Source: Streptomyces griseochromogenes (GTDB lineage Bacteria; Actinomycetota; Actinomycetes; Streptomycetales; Streptomycetaceae). From it: a DNA stretch of 64,000 nt. Where the stretch lies: positions 558,001-622,000 of the forward strand of contig NZ_CP016279.1 in assembly GCF_001542625.1 (NCBI RefSeq), written 5' to 3'. Of the stretch, positions 44,654-53,652 are shown piece after piece. The first letter of the stretch is position 1, and the number at the start of each line of letters is the position of its first letter. Made by a program: the position numbers and the translations under genes. A model generated the notes under the pieces. It did not search any database, had not been told where the DNA came from, and worked only from the letters and a program-made list of their open reading frames with translations.

Positions 44654-45781
44654 ATGGGTCTCACGAGCAACAAGGTGCTGGTACTGGCGATCGTGATCGC
44701 CGTGGTGCTGTTCGCAGGAACGGTGTGGCTGTGGCCACGGCTCGCCCGGCAGAGCTGGCGGGCCGTCACAGGCCGCGTCGGCCTGCTGCTCGCCACGCAG
44801 CTCGCCCTCTTCTCCTCCCTGGGGATCGCCGCCAACCAGGCTTTCGGTTTCTACGCCAGCTGGGCGGACCTCTTCGGTCAGGAGACCGACCAGGGTGTCG
44901 TGGTCGACCACACCGCGAACGGCCGCCCCGGCGGTCCGCTCCAGGTGATGTCCACGGCCTCCGTGAAGGGTGTCAGGAGCTCGCGGCCGCAGACGGGCGG
45001 GCAGATCCAGAAGGTCGCCATAGCGGGCCGCAAGACCCACCTCACCACACCGGCCTACGTCTACCTGCCGCCGGAGTACTTCCAGCCGCAGTACCGCACG
45101 CGTACGTTCCCGGCGGCCGTGGTGCTGACCGGCTATCCCGGTACGGCGCAGGCGCTGGTGGACAAACTGGACTACCCGCGCACGGCGCAGCAACTGGCCA
45201 AGAACGGGCGGATGCAGCCGATGATCCTGATCATGCTGCGGCCGACCGTGGCGCCGCCGCGCGACACGGAGTGCGTGGACGTCCCGGGCGGGCCGCAGGC
45301 GGAGACGTTCTTCGCCAAGGATCTGCCGGAGGCCGTCCTCGCGCACTACAGGGTGGGCAAGCGGCCCGGCAGCTGGGGCGTCATCGGCGACTCCACCGGC
45401 GGCTACTGCGCGCTGAAGCTCGCCATGCACCACCCGGACGTCTACGCGGCCGGCGCCGGTCTCTCGCCGTACTACAAGGCGCCGATCGACCCCACGACCG
45501 GTGACCTCTTCCGCGGCGACAGGAATCTGAAGAATCGTGCCGACCTGTGGTGGCTCCTCAAGCACGAGCCCGCGCCGGACACCTCGCTGCTGGTCACCAG
45601 CAGCAAGATCGGCGAGCACAACTACAAGGACACGCTCAAGTTCATAGACCAGGTGCAGGCCAAGAACCTGACCCGGATCTCGTCGATCATCCTGGACAGC
45701 GGCGGGCACAACTTCAACACCTGGCGGCGGGAGATCCCGGCGACCCTGCAGTGGATCAGCGGACGGCTGACCGACCGCTGA
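44654..45781 (+). CDS. membrane-anchored alpha/beta hydrolase (esterase family)
   Basis: This 375-residue protein has two N-terminal membrane helices (about 7-27 and 41-60), then an esterase-D/antigen 85-like hydrolase domain. The nucleophile is Ser247 in GDSTGG and a C-terminal His lies in SGGHNFNTW. The catalytic domain should face outside. ATG 44654 follows AGGAAG. It is divergent from the MprF-like gene. In other actinobacteria similar hydrolases act on aminoacylated lipids, which would fit here as inference. Confidence 0.85.
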   Translation: MGLTSNKVLVLAIVIAVVLFAGTVWLWPRLARQSWRAVTGRVGLLLATQLALFSSLGIAANQAFGFYASWADLFGQETDQGVVVDHTANGRPGGPLQVMSTASVKGVRSSRPQTGGQIQKVAIAGRKTHLTTPAYVYLPPEYFQPQYRTRTFPAAVVLTGYPGTAQALVDKLDYPRTAQQLAKNGRMQPMILIMLRPTVAPPRDTECVDVPGGPQAETFFAKDLPEAVLAHYRVGKRPGSWGVIGDSTGGYCALKLAMHHPDVYAAGAGLSPYYKAPIDPTTGDLFRGDRNLKNRADLWWLLKHEPAPDTSLLVTSSKIGEHNYKDTLKFIDQVQAKNLTRISSIILDSGGHNFNTWRREIPATLQWISGRLTDR

Positions 45782-45878
45782 GCCGACGTGTGCCTGATGC
45801 CCCGTGAAGCGTTTGGTGTGGCCGTGTTTTTACGGGGCGGGGGCCCACGATTCGCCTACGCGCGGTAAGTTTCTGGCC

Positions 45879-47258
45879 ATGCCACGTGGACGCCACCGCC
45901 ATTCCCCGCCTCTGCACCGGCTGTTGCCGCCGTCGGCGATCGCCGGCGTCTCCGTCGTCTGCGCGCTGGGTCCCTGGGTGTTCTCCGCGGCCACCGTGCT
46001 GCGCACGCTGGCCGCGGCCGCCGCGGCGACCGCCGTCGCCGGCGCGGTCGTGATGCGCCGCTGGGACACCTCTGCGGGCAAGCGGGTCGCCGACCTCGCC
46101 CGCGCGCGCACCAGCGACGAGTGGCGCTACGAGGAGCGGGTCGCCGAACTGGAGACCGACCTGGAGGAGTCGCGCGAGGTGCGCACCAAGCTCGAGCAGC
46201 GACTGCGCGCCAAGCGCGCGGAGCTGGCAGGGCTGCGCAACGAGCACGCGGCCCTGCTGCGCCGCTACGCCACCGCCGAGACCGAGCGCGCGACCGCCCT
46301 GGAGGGGCGCCGGCTGCTGGAGATCGAGGCGGCCGAGCCGTCCGGTTCCCTCGCGCTGCCGCCCGCGCGGAGCGCCGAGCCGAAGGCGCCGGAAGCGCCG
46401 GAGAAGACGGCCGAGGACAAGCCGGAGCCCGGCGCGGTGTTCTCGCCCGAGGGCTCGCGGCTGTACCTGCGGGCCGCGGCGGCACTGGCCCGGTTCGGCT
46501 CCGACGCCTCCGCCGGCCCGGAGTCCGCGAAGCCGTCCGCCGGGTCCGAGCCTGTGACGCCGTCCCCCGAGTCGGAGATGGCGAAGCCTTCCGCCGAGTC
46601 GGAGATCGCGAAGCCCTCCGCCGGGGAGCCGGTGGACACTTCCGCCGAGACCGAGCCGGTGAATCCTTCCGCCGAAGCCGAGCCGGTGAATCCTTCCGCC
46701 GGGGCCGAGCCGGTGAAGCCCGTCGCCGGGTCCGAGGCCGTCGAGCCCGGACCGGATCGGCCCGGGCCCGCTGCCAAAGGAGCGGGCGCCGTGGACGCGG
46801 AAAGCGTGAAGGAGACGGCCGACGCTCCCCGGAGCGAAGGCGCGGCCCAGGAGGGCGAGGCGCAGGGGCAGTCCGAGGCGGCCGACCCGCACGCGCGCGC
46901 GGCGGACGCCCCGGCCGAGACCGCACCGCCCGCGGGACAGCAGGGCGCCGGGCACTTCGCGGTGCCCACCGCGGTGGCCGTCGTACCGGCCGCGCCCGCC
47001 CGCCCGGTGATCGAGGGTGGCTTCGATTTCTTCGGCACCCAGAAGCAGACGTCGTCCGCCGCGCTGGACTCGGTGCAGAACGAGGACCTCGCGGACGTCG
47101 TCGGCCAGGAGGCCCTCGCGGTGCACAAGGCCGAGGCCGAGGCCGAGTTCAAGCCCGCCGACGCGCGGTCGCGCGGCGCCGGGCAGGTCATCGACCTGAC
47201 GGCGCACGACGAGACGGAACAGATCGACCTTCAGGGGCTGCGCAGCGCGGCTTCCTGA
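45879..47258 (+). CDS. secreted/membrane coiled-coil protein with repetitive acidic middle region
   Basis: This 459-residue protein has two N-terminal hydrophobic helices (about 20-58), a coiled coil (about 75-140, EERVAELETDLEESREVRTKLEQRL), and a long low-complexity region rich in Glu, Pro, Ala and Ser with repeats of ESEIAKPSAG/EPVNPSAEA type. It ends with a short conserved segment (IEGGFDFFGTQK, then VIDLTAHDETEQIDLQGL). It is conserved in Streptomyces without a known function. The tail could bind a partner near the membrane. It is followed by a nested hairpin. Confidence 0.75.
   Translation: MPRGRHRHSPPLHRLLPPSAIAGVSVVCALGPWVFSAATVLRTLAAAAAATAVAGAVVMRRWDTSAGKRVADLARARTSDEWRYEERVAELETDLEESREVRTKLEQRLRAKRAELAGLRNEHAALLRRYATAETERATALEGRRLLEIEAAEPSGSLALPPARSAEPKAPEAPEKTAEDKPEPGAVFSPEGSRLYLRAAAALARFGSDASAGPESAKPSAGSEPVTPSPESEMAKPSAESEIAKPSAGEPVDTSAETEPVNPSAEAEPVNPSAGAEPVKPVAGSEAVEPGPDRPGPAAKGAGAVDAESVKETADAPRSEGAAQEGEAQGQSEAADPHARAADAPAETAPPAGQQGAGHFAVPTAVAVVPAAPARPVIEGGFDFFGTQKQTSSAALDSVQNEDLADVVGQEALAVHKAEAEAEFKPADARSRGAGQVIDLTAHDETEQIDLQGLRSAAS
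46520..46745 (+). repeat. degenerate 27-33 bp repeats encoding SxxEPVNPSA-type units
   Basis: About eight imperfect units of the type GAGCCGGTGAATCCTTCCGCC code for E-x-x-K/N-P-S-A. The region is Glu/Pro/Ser rich and clearly expanded by duplication. Confidence 0.75.
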
Positions 47259-47282
47259 GAAGTCCTGAGATGTCCTGAGATT
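47253..47282 (+). repeat. three 10-bp tandem repeats spanning the stop codon
   Basis: TCCTGAGA occurs at 47253, 47263 and 47273 at a period of 10 bp. The TGA stop of the coiled-coil gene (47256-47258) lies in the first unit. Confidence 0.75.
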
Positions 47283-47302
47283 TCGGCAAGCACAGCGCCT
47301 CG

Positions 47303-47337
47303 GAGCCCGGTTCACCCGTGAGGGGTGGGCCGGGCTC
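47303..47337. terminator. nested hairpin between converging genes
   Basis: The outer arms GAGCCCGG (47303-47310) and CCGGGCTC (47330-47337) enclose CACCC/GGGTG inner arms (47313-47317, 47323-47327). It ends at the stop of the PH-domain gene and can serve both directions. Confidence 0.7.
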
Positions 47338-48661
47338 AGGCCATCCAGCGGTCCGGACGGGCGTCCCCGCGGCCGGTGCGGGACCGCTCCGCCTGGGCGC
47401 GCAGCAGCCGCGCGGCCGCCTCGGCGTCCCGCAGACGGGCCGTGACGGTCTTGTCGGCTCCGGTGTCCACATGGACGTCGGCGAGCCGCCACAGACGCTC
47501 CCAGGGCCCCTGGGTGAGCCGTACGCTCTGGACCTTGGCGTGCGGGACCAGGGCCAGGCGGCGGCGCAGCAGGCCGTGCCGGGCGGCGAACACCGTGTCG
47601 GTGACCGCGAGGCCGTGCCCGCGCCACCACACCGGCACACACCACCCGGCCCGCCGCGGCGGCCGCGACGCCGCCGCCGGAACGGTCACGCCGGGCAGCA
47701 CGCGCGCTATGACCGACTCGGCGACCGCGCGCGGGGCGACGGGCACCAGCACCGAGTTGTCGGATCCCGCCACGTCCAGTTCCACCCGCACCCAGCCGCG
47801 CCGCCGCCACAGCACGGGCTCCACGATCCGCACGGTCTGCACCCGCCCGGGCGGCACCGTCTCGTGCGCGCGGTCGAGCAGCCCGTGGTCGATACGCAGC
47901 CCGTCCGGGGACTCGCCGACGGTCCAGTCGTACTCGGCGACGAACCGCCCCCCGCTCCTCGCGCCCGCCGCGCCGAGCAGCGGCAGCCCGGTGGCCAGGA
48001 CCGTCCACAGGCTGTGGGTGGCGAGCCACAGCACGGGCGGTACGACCAGGGCGGCGGTCAGCGAGCCCCAGGTGGCGACCGACAGCACCAGGGAGAGCGC
48101 CAGCTCGCGCGGGGGCACGCGCAGCAGTTCGTGGGCCGGCGCCTCGCCGACTTCGCGGGCCGTCTCGGGCGCGAAGCCCGCCGCGCGCGCGAGGAGTTCC
48201 GCGCGCAGGACGCGGGCCTCCCGCTCGCCCAGGAAGGCGAGTTCGTCCTTCTTGTCCGCTCCGACGACGTCGATCCGCAGCTTGGCGACGCCCGCCACGC
48301 GCGCGAGGAGCGGCCGCGTGACGTCGACCGCCTGGATGCGTTCCAGCCGGATGTGCGCGGTGCGCCGGAACAGCAGCCCGGTACGTATGCGCAGTTCGGT
48401 GTCGGTGACCGCGAAGTGTGTGAACCACCAGGACAGGAAGCCGTAGAGGCCGGCCGCCGGGACCAGCACGGCGAGCCCGACGAGGAGCATGGTCGAGGTC
48501 AGCCGCTGCAGCTGCTCCTGCGCCCCGTTCGGGTCGTGCACGGCCCATCCGGCGCATACGGTGACCGGCGCCCACGCCCGCCGGAAGGGCGTGACGGGGT
48601 GCAGCCGCCGCTCGGAGAGGGGCGGGCGCGCCGGCGCGTCGTCGGGCCCCGGAGTCGTCAC
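47336..48661 (-). CDS. PH domain (bPH2/DUF304) repeat membrane protein
   Basis: This 441-residue protein has at least two bacterial PH-like (bPH2) domains, [38 protein letters not shown] and later [34 protein letters not shown]. The domains alternate with two pairs of membrane helices (about 58-80 and 185-225). Such YdbS/YdbT-like proteins occur as a pair of neighbouring genes, as here: its GTG start overlaps the stop of the upstream gene by 4 bp. A role in the envelope is likely but undefined. Confidence 0.88.
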   Translation of the reverse strand: MTTPGPDDAPARPPLSERRLHPVTPFRRAWAPVTVCAGWAVHDPNGAQEQLQRLTSTMLLVGLAVLVPAAGLYGFLSWWFTHFAVTDTELRIRTGLLFRRTAHIRLERIQAVDVTRPLLARVAGVAKLRIDVVGADKKDELAFLGEREARVLRAELLARAAGFAPETAREVGEAPAHELLRVPPRELALSLVLSVATWGSLTAALVVPPVLWLATHSLWTVLATGLPLLGAAGARSGGRFVAEYDWTVGESPDGLRIDHGLLDRAHETVPPGRVQTVRIVEPVLWRRRGWVRVELDVAGSDNSVLVPVAPRAVAESVIARVLPGVTVPAAASRPPRRAGWCVPVWWRGHGLAVTDTVFAARHGLLRRRLALVPHAKVQSVRLTQGPWERLWRLADVHVDTGADKTVTARLRDAEAAARLLRAQAERSRTGRGDARPDRWMA

Positions 48662-49161
48662 AGTCCCGCCGATCGGGCCTCGCCCAGCTCCGTGAGCCGG
48701 TCGCGCAGCCGCTCCGCCTCGGCCGGGTCCAGCCCAGGGATGGCCGCGTCGGTCGCGGCGGCCGCGGTGTGCAGCTGCACACTGGCCAGCCCGAAGTACC
48801 GCTCGACGGGCCCCGAGGTGACCTCCACCAGCTGCATCCGCCCGTACGGCACCACGGTCTCCTCACGCCACAGGACACCCCTGCTGATCAGCAGGTCGTC
48901 GGCGCGCTCGGCGTACCGCCAGGAGCGCCAGTTACGGCCCAGCAGCCGCCAGCCCCACCCGCCCAGGGCCAGGGGGAGCAGTGCGAAGGCGGCCCAGGCA
49001 GGTCCCGCGAGCAGGCCGGGCAGCAGCCCCGCCGCGAGGGAGAGCACGCCCGTCCACGTCATCAGCAGCAGCCGCCGCATGCGCAGCAGGCCGGACGGCA
49101 GTCCCCGCCACACCGGCTCGTCCCCCGCCACCCCGGTCTCTTCCGGGCTCCCCGTCTCCAT
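48658..49161 (-). CDS. PH domain (bPH2) membrane protein, YdbS-like
   Basis: This 167-residue protein has two helices (about 28-70) followed by one bPH2 domain, [49 protein letters not shown]. It is the short partner of the larger downstream protein, with coupled translation (GTGA). ATG 49161 lies 31 bp from the divergent nuoD start, so both share one promoter region. Confidence 0.88.
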   Translation of the reverse strand: METGSPEETGVAGDEPVWRGLPSGLLRMRRLLLMTWTGVLSLAAGLLPGLLAGPAWAAFALLPLALGGWGWRLLGRNWRSWRYAERADDLLISRGVLWREETVVPYGRMQLVEVTSGPVERYFGLASVQLHTAAAATDAAIPGLDPAEAERLRDRLTELGEARSAGL

Positions 49162-49192
49162 GGGCCCAGCGTACGTAGGGGAAACTGGGTCC

Positions 49193-50341
49193 ATGAATGC
49201 GACGGAGACCACGGTCGGCATCGGCGGTGCCGCCGAGAGCACCGACATGGTGCTCAACATCGGCCCCCAGCATCCGTCCACGCACGGCGTGCTGCGGCTC
49301 AAGCTGGTGCTGGACGGGGAGCGCATCCTGCACGCGGAGCCGGTGATCGGCTACATGCACCGGGGCGCGGAGAAGCTCTTCGAGGCGCGCGACTACCGGC
49401 AGATCATCATGCTCGCCAACCGTCACGACTGGCTGTCGGCGTTCTCCAACGAGCTGGGCGTGGTCCTCGCCGTCGAGCGGATGCTCGGCATGGAGGTCCC
49501 CGAGCGCGCGGTGTGGACGCGCACCCTGCTCGCCGAGCTGAACCGGGTCCTGAACCACCTGATGTTCCTCGGGTCGTACCCGCTGGAGCTGGGCGGGATC
49601 ACGCCGGTGTTCTACGCGTTCCGGGAGCGCGAGGTGCTCCAGAACGTCATGGAGGAGGTCTCCGGCGGGCGCATGCACTACATGTTCAACCGCGTCGGCG
49701 GCCTCAAGGAGGACCTGCCTGCCGGGTGGAGCGCACGCGCGCGTGCCGCCGTCGCGGCGGTGCGCTCCCGTATGGACGTCTTCGACGACCTGGTGCTCGG
49801 CAACGAGATCTTCCGCGGGCGCACGCGGGGCGTGGGGGCGCTCACGCCCGAGACCGTCCACGCCTACGGCGTGAGCGGGCCCATCGCGCGCGCCTCGGGC
49901 GTCGACTTCGACCTGCGCCGCGACGAGCCGTATCTGGCCTACGGAGAGCTCCAGGACACGCTGAACGTCGTCACCCGCGGCGAGGGCGACTGCCTCGCCC
50001 GGTTCGAGTGCCTGCTGGAGCAGACCCACAACGCGCTGGACCTCGCCGACGCCTGCCTGGACCGGCTCGCCGAGCTGCCGCCCGGACCCATCAACCAGCG
50101 GCTGCCCAAGGTGCTCAAGGCGCCCGAGGGCCACACGTACGCGTGGACCGAGAACCCGCTCGGCATCAACGGCTACTACCTGGTCAGCAAGGGCGAGAAG
50201 ACCCCGTACCGGCTGAAGCTGCGCTCGGCGTCGTACAACAACATCCAGGCGCTGACCGAGCTGCTGCCGGGCACGCTGGTGGCGGACATGGTGGCGATCC
50301 TGGGGTCGATGTTCTTCGTGGTCGGGGACATCGACAAGTAG
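49193..50341 (+). CDS. nuoD: NADH-quinone oxidoreductase subunit D, orphan paralogue
   Basis: This 382-residue NuoD/49-kDa subunit begins with the family core [18 protein letters not shown]. It has HRGAEKL (Arg57) and [13 protein letters not shown], and ends [14 protein letters not shown]. NuoD lines the quinone pocket with NuoB in complex I. No other nuo gene is nearby, so this is an extra copy, as known for nuoD2 of Streptomyces. It converges on a MidA/NDUFAF7-like methyltransferase gene 16 bp away, whose mitochondrial relative modifies the equivalent subunit. Start ATG 49193. Confidence 0.93.
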   Translation: MNATETTVGIGGAAESTDMVLNIGPQHPSTHGVLRLKLVLDGERILHAEPVIGYMHRGAEKLFEARDYRQIIMLANRHDWLSAFSNELGVVLAVERMLGMEVPERAVWTRTLLAELNRVLNHLMFLGSYPLELGGITPVFYAFREREVLQNVMEEVSGGRMHYMFNRVGGLKEDLPAGWSARARAAVAAVRSRMDVFDDLVLGNEIFRGRTRGVGALTPETVHAYGVSGPIARASGVDFDLRRDEPYLAYGELQDTLNVVTRGEGDCLARFECLLEQTHNALDLADACLDRLAELPPGPINQRLPKVLKAPEGHTYAWTENPLGINGYYLVSKGEKTPYRLKLRSASYNNIQALTELLPGTLVADMVAILGSMFFVVGDIDK

Positions 50342-50357
50342 GACAGGCCCGGGCGTC

Positions 50358-51455
50358 CTAGGGGAGCGGGTCCGCAATGCCCACCGGCTGGAGCAGCCAG
50401 CCGAAGTCGCCGAGGCCACCGGAAGCGGTGAGTTCGGCGGCCTCCCCGGTACTCGCGAGAGCGCGTACGTAGGCCGAGGGGTCCTTGGAGGCGAGCGCGA
50501 GCGGGGGGCGTGCGCCGGTGAGCTCCAAGGTGTGCAAGGCGGCGCGTTGCGTGAGCAGGCGCGCCGCGGGGAGTGCGCACGCTGTGCCAGGAGGTGTCCG
50601 AGCGTGGTCGGGCGCGGTGCGGGCTGTGCCCGAGGGCGTGCGCGCCGTGTCCGCCGACGTGCACGCGGCCGCGCACGCGTCCAGCGCGACGTGTGCCGTG
50701 ATGTCGCAGGACCCGTCCGGCGCGGGCGCCGTCTCGCGCCCCTCCCGGAAGCCGGTGAGCGTGCCGAACGGGGGGCGCGCGTCCGCGGTGTGGGCGTAGT
50801 CCACGGCCACCGCGAGCCCCCGCGCCACCCGGTCCACGGCCGCCGCCCACGCCAGGTCCCTGGGCAGCCCGATCTCCGCGCGCAGCCCCTCCTCGGCCGG
50901 CAGCGGCCACCACCGCGCCAGCCAGTCCGCCTCCGCGCCCGACACGGGCTCCCCGAGAGCCTCGGTGCCGTCCGCCGCGACGAGCACCAGCCGGGGCACA
51001 CCCGCCGGGTCCACCTCGGCGACGTCGACCGGCACGTTGTCCAGCCACTCGTTGGCGAACAGCAGCCCGGTGATCTCCCGCGGGGGCTCGCTCAGCCAGG
51101 TGATCCGCTCGTCCAGGCCGTCCGGACGGCCGGCGAGCTCGACGGCGTACCCGCGCGCGCGGGCGGCCACGTCGGCCGGCAGGGCGGCGAGCACGCCGCC
51201 GACCAGTTCACCGTGCCCGGCGCCCAGGTCCACGAAGTCCAGCGTCCGCGGCCGCCCGAGCGCCTCGTCGACCCGGCACAGCAGCCGGGCGATCGCGTGT
51301 GCGAACAGCGGGGACGCGTGCACGGACGTTCGGAAGTGACCGGCAGGGCCCTCGGGCCGCCGGTAGAAGCCGTCCGGCCCGTAGAGGGCCTCCTGGGTCG
51401 CCGCACGCCAGCCGCGTCGCTCGCCGCCGCCCTTTGACCTCGCACCATCCGTCAC
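50358..51455 (-). CDS. class I SAM-dependent methyltransferase, MidA/NDUFAF7 family
   Basis: This 365-residue protein matches the DUF185/Methyltransf_28 family. It has the SAM motif [10 protein letters not shown] (75-84), [15 protein letters not shown] and AVDYAH, and the N-terminal start region [22 protein letters not shown]7 of this family dimethylates an arginine of the complex I subunit NDUFS2. A Thr/Ala/Pro-rich insert with repeated TAxTPxGTA lies near 275-305. The start is GTG 51455. It faces nuoD2 tail to tail. Confidence 0.88.
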   Translation of the reverse strand: MTDGARSKGGGERRGWRAATQEALYGPDGFYRRPEGPAGHFRTSVHASPLFAHAIARLLCRVDEALGRPRTLDFVDLGAGHGELVGGVLAALPADVAARARGYAVELAGRPDGLDERITWLSEPPREITGLLFANEWLDNVPVDVAEVDPAGVPRLVLVAADGTEALGEPVSGAEADWLARWWPLPAEEGLRAEIGLPRDLAWAAAVDRVARGLAVAVDYAHTADARPPFGTLTGFREGRETAPAPDGSCDITAHVALDACAAACTSADTARTPSGTARTAPDHARTPPGTACALPAARLLTQRAALHTLELTGARPPLALASKDPSAYVRALASTGEAAELTASGGLGDFGWLLQPVGIADPLP

Positions 51456-51573
51456 CGGAACAGACTAGGCGCACAGGTGATCACTGCCTCCACCTTGCGG
51501 AGTATGCGTCCGGGGTAGGGATCGGCCCTCCGGTTGACCCCTGCACACATCTCACTTCCCTACTCTGGGTTAC

Positions 51574-52779
51574 GTGCAGCGCCTCTATGACTTCCTCCGC
51601 AGGCACCCGACGTGGGTCGACACCTTCTGGGCCGTCGTCCTGTTCGGGCTCTCCGGCGTGAGCGTGATGAGTGTCGACGAGGCGCCCGGCCACCACATGG
51701 GGCTCGGCGGGGGGCTGGCGGTCTCCGCCGTCCTGTGCGTCGTCGTCGCGCTGCGCCGCCGCTACCCGGTGCCGATGCTGCTGCTGGCCCTCGTGACCGG
51801 CCTGCTCCAGCTCGTCCTGGACATCGAGACGACCGTCGCCGACTTCGCCATGCTGGTGATCACCTACACGGTCGCCATGGTCGGCGCGCGCTGGGCCTCG
51901 CGGCTGGCGCTCGCGGTGAGCCTCGGCGCCGCGACCCTGGCGCAGCTGCGCTGGCCGGAAGTGGGGACGAGCTTCCTGGGGCATGTGGCGATCGCCGTCT
52001 TCCAGACGGTGCCCTTCGCCCTCGCCTGGGTGCTCGGCGACTCCATGCGCACCCGTCGCGCCTACTTCGCACAGCTGGAGGAGCGCGCCGCCCGGCTGGA
52101 GAAGGAGCGCGAGGCGCAGGCCAAGGTGGCGGTCGCCGCCGAGCGCGCCCGGATCGCGCGCGAGCTGCACGACGTCGTCGCGCACAACGTGTCGGTGATG
52201 GTCGTCCAGGCCGACGGCGCCGCCTACGTCCTCGACGCCGCCCCCGACCAGGCGAAGAAGGCCCTGGAGACGATCTCCTCCACCGGCCGCCAGGCCCTCG
52301 CCGAGATGCGCCGCCTGCTCGGCGTCCTGCGCACCGGGGAGCACCAGGAGAGCGGGGAGTACGTTCCTCAGCCGGACGTCGAGCAGATCGACGACCTGAT
52401 CGAGCAGTGCCGCAGGTCCGGCCTGCCCGTCGACTTCAAGGTCGAGGGCACCCCGCGCCCGCTGCCCAGCGGAGTGGAACTGACCGCGTACCGCATCGTG
52501 CAGGAGGCACTCACCAACACCCGCAAGCACGGCGGGCCCAACGCGGGCGCGAGCGTGCGGCTGGTCTACTTCGACGACGGGCTCGGCCTGCTCGTCGAGG
52601 ACGACGGCAAGGGCGCCCCGCACGAGCTGTACGAGGAGGGCGGTGCCGACGGCCAGGGGCACGGCCTGATCGGCATGCGCGAGCGGGTCGGCATGGTCGG
52701 CGGCACCCTGGACGCGGGCCCGCGCCCGGGCGGAGGATTCCGCATCAGCGTGCTGCTCCCGCTCAAACCGGCGCACTGA
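51574..52779 (+). CDS. two-component sensor histidine kinase (NarL-type partner)
   Basis: This 401-residue kinase has about five N-terminal membrane helices, a short coiled coil, the HisKA_3 dimerisation box RARIARELHDVVAHNVSVMVVQ with phospho-accepting His199, and a HATPase domain with NTRKHGG, DDGKG and GLIGMRERVGMVGG. The sensing domain is the membrane part, so it may respond to an envelope or membrane signal. It starts with GTG at 51574 and is followed 69 bp later by its response regulator. Confidence 0.92.
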   Translation: MQRLYDFLRRHPTWVDTFWAVVLFGLSGVSVMSVDEAPGHHMGLGGGLAVSAVLCVVVALRRRYPVPMLLLALVTGLLQLVLDIETTVADFAMLVITYTVAMVGARWASRLALAVSLGAATLAQLRWPEVGTSFLGHVAIAVFQTVPFALAWVLGDSMRTRRAYFAQLEERAARLEKEREAQAKVAVAAERARIARELHDVVAHNVSVMVVQADGAAYVLDAAPDQAKKALETISSTGRQALAEMRRLLGVLRTGEHQESGEYVPQPDVEQIDDLIEQCRRSGLPVDFKVEGTPRPLPSGVELTAYRIVQEALTNTRKHGGPNAGASVRLVYFDDGLGLLVEDDGKGAPHELYEEGGADGQGHGLIGMRERVGMVGGTLDAGPRPGGGFRISVLLPLKPAH

Positions 52780-52848
52780 CGTCCCCGTGCGCACCCTGTT
52801 GACACCTGCCACACCCCCGGCCCCGCCCGCCCGAACGAAAGAGACCCG

Positions 52849-53520
52849 ATGACGATCCGCGTGATGCTCGTCGACGACCAGGTGCTGCTGCGCACCGGAT
52901 TCCGGATGGTCCTCGCCGCCCAGCCGGACATGGAGGTCGTCGCGGAGGCGGGCGACGGCGTCGAGGCCCTCCAGGTGGTGCGCTCCACCGCCGTCGACGT
53001 CGTTCTCATGGATGTGCGCATGCCCAAGCTGGACGGTGTGGAGGCCACCCGGCGGATCTGTGTGGAGCCCAATCCCCCGAAGGTGCTGATCCTGACCACC
53101 TTCGACCTGGACGAGTACGCCTTCTCCGGGCTGAAGGCGGGCGCCTCCGGCTTCATGCTCAAGGACGTGCCGCCCGGCGAGCTGCTGGCGGCCATCCGTG
53201 CCGTGCACAGCGGCGACGCCGTCGTGGCCCCGTCCACCACCCGGCGCCTGCTGGACCGGTTCGCGCCGATGCTGCCCTCCAGCGCCAAGGAGCCCCGGCA
53301 CAAGCAGCTGGAGCGGCTCACCGACCGGGAGCGCGAGGTCATGGTGCTGGTCGCACAGGGCCTGTCCAACGGGGAGATCGCGGCCCGGCTGGTGCTGTCC
53401 GAGGCGACGGTGAAGACCCATGTGGGCCGCATCCTGACCAAGCTCGGACTCAGGGACCGGGTGCAGGTGGTGGTGCTGGCCTACGAGACGGGGCTGGTGC
53501 GGGCGGGCGGCCACGGCTGA
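52849..53520 (+). CDS. NarL/LuxR-family response regulator
   Basis: This 223-residue regulator has a receiver domain with DD9-10, the phosphorylation site Asp55 in VLMDVRMP and Lys105-equivalent in FMLKD. Its LuxR-type helix-turn-helix is LTDREREVMVLVAQGLSNGEIAARLVLSEATVKTHVGRILTKLGLRDRVQ (about 162-211). It is the partner of the preceding kinase. The target genes are not evident nearby. Confidence 0.94.
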   Translation: MTIRVMLVDDQVLLRTGFRMVLAAQPDMEVVAEAGDGVEALQVVRSTAVDVVLMDVRMPKLDGVEATRRICVEPNPPKVLILTTFDLDEYAFSGLKAGASGFMLKDVPPGELLAAIRAVHSGDAVVAPSTTRRLLDRFAPMLPSSAKEPRHKQLERLTDREREVMVLVAQGLSNGEIAARLVLSEATVKTHVGRILTKLGLRDRVQVVVLAYETGLVRAGGHG

Positions 53521-53534
53521 CGCCCCTGCGGCCC

Positions 53535-53642
53535 TGAAAGGGGTGCGGGGCCGTGCCGGTATGCGGCTCCGCCGCGTGGGCGCGACCAGCCACGACGGCG
53601 CCGCAGGCGGTCGACGGCACATCGCGGCTCCCCGGCACGGCC
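53535..53642. repeat. dispersed Streptomyces intergenic element with long inverted ends
   Basis: The sequence GAAAGGGGTGCGGGGCCGTG, then GCGCGACCAGCCACGACGGC, is a version of the short element scattered in Streptomyces intergenic DNA. The 11-bp ends GGCCGTGCCGG (53549-53559) and CCGGCACGGCC (53632-53642) are exact complements, so transcripts from both converging genes would fold here. Confidence 0.7.
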
Positions 53643-53652
53643 GGCGGAGCGT

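Noticed and set aside
45756..48878. A 1040-codon minus frame opposite the coiled-coil gene
   Set aside because: It runs through the repeated region in another frame and its product is low-complexity; the plus-strand gene has a signal/helix and coiled coil.
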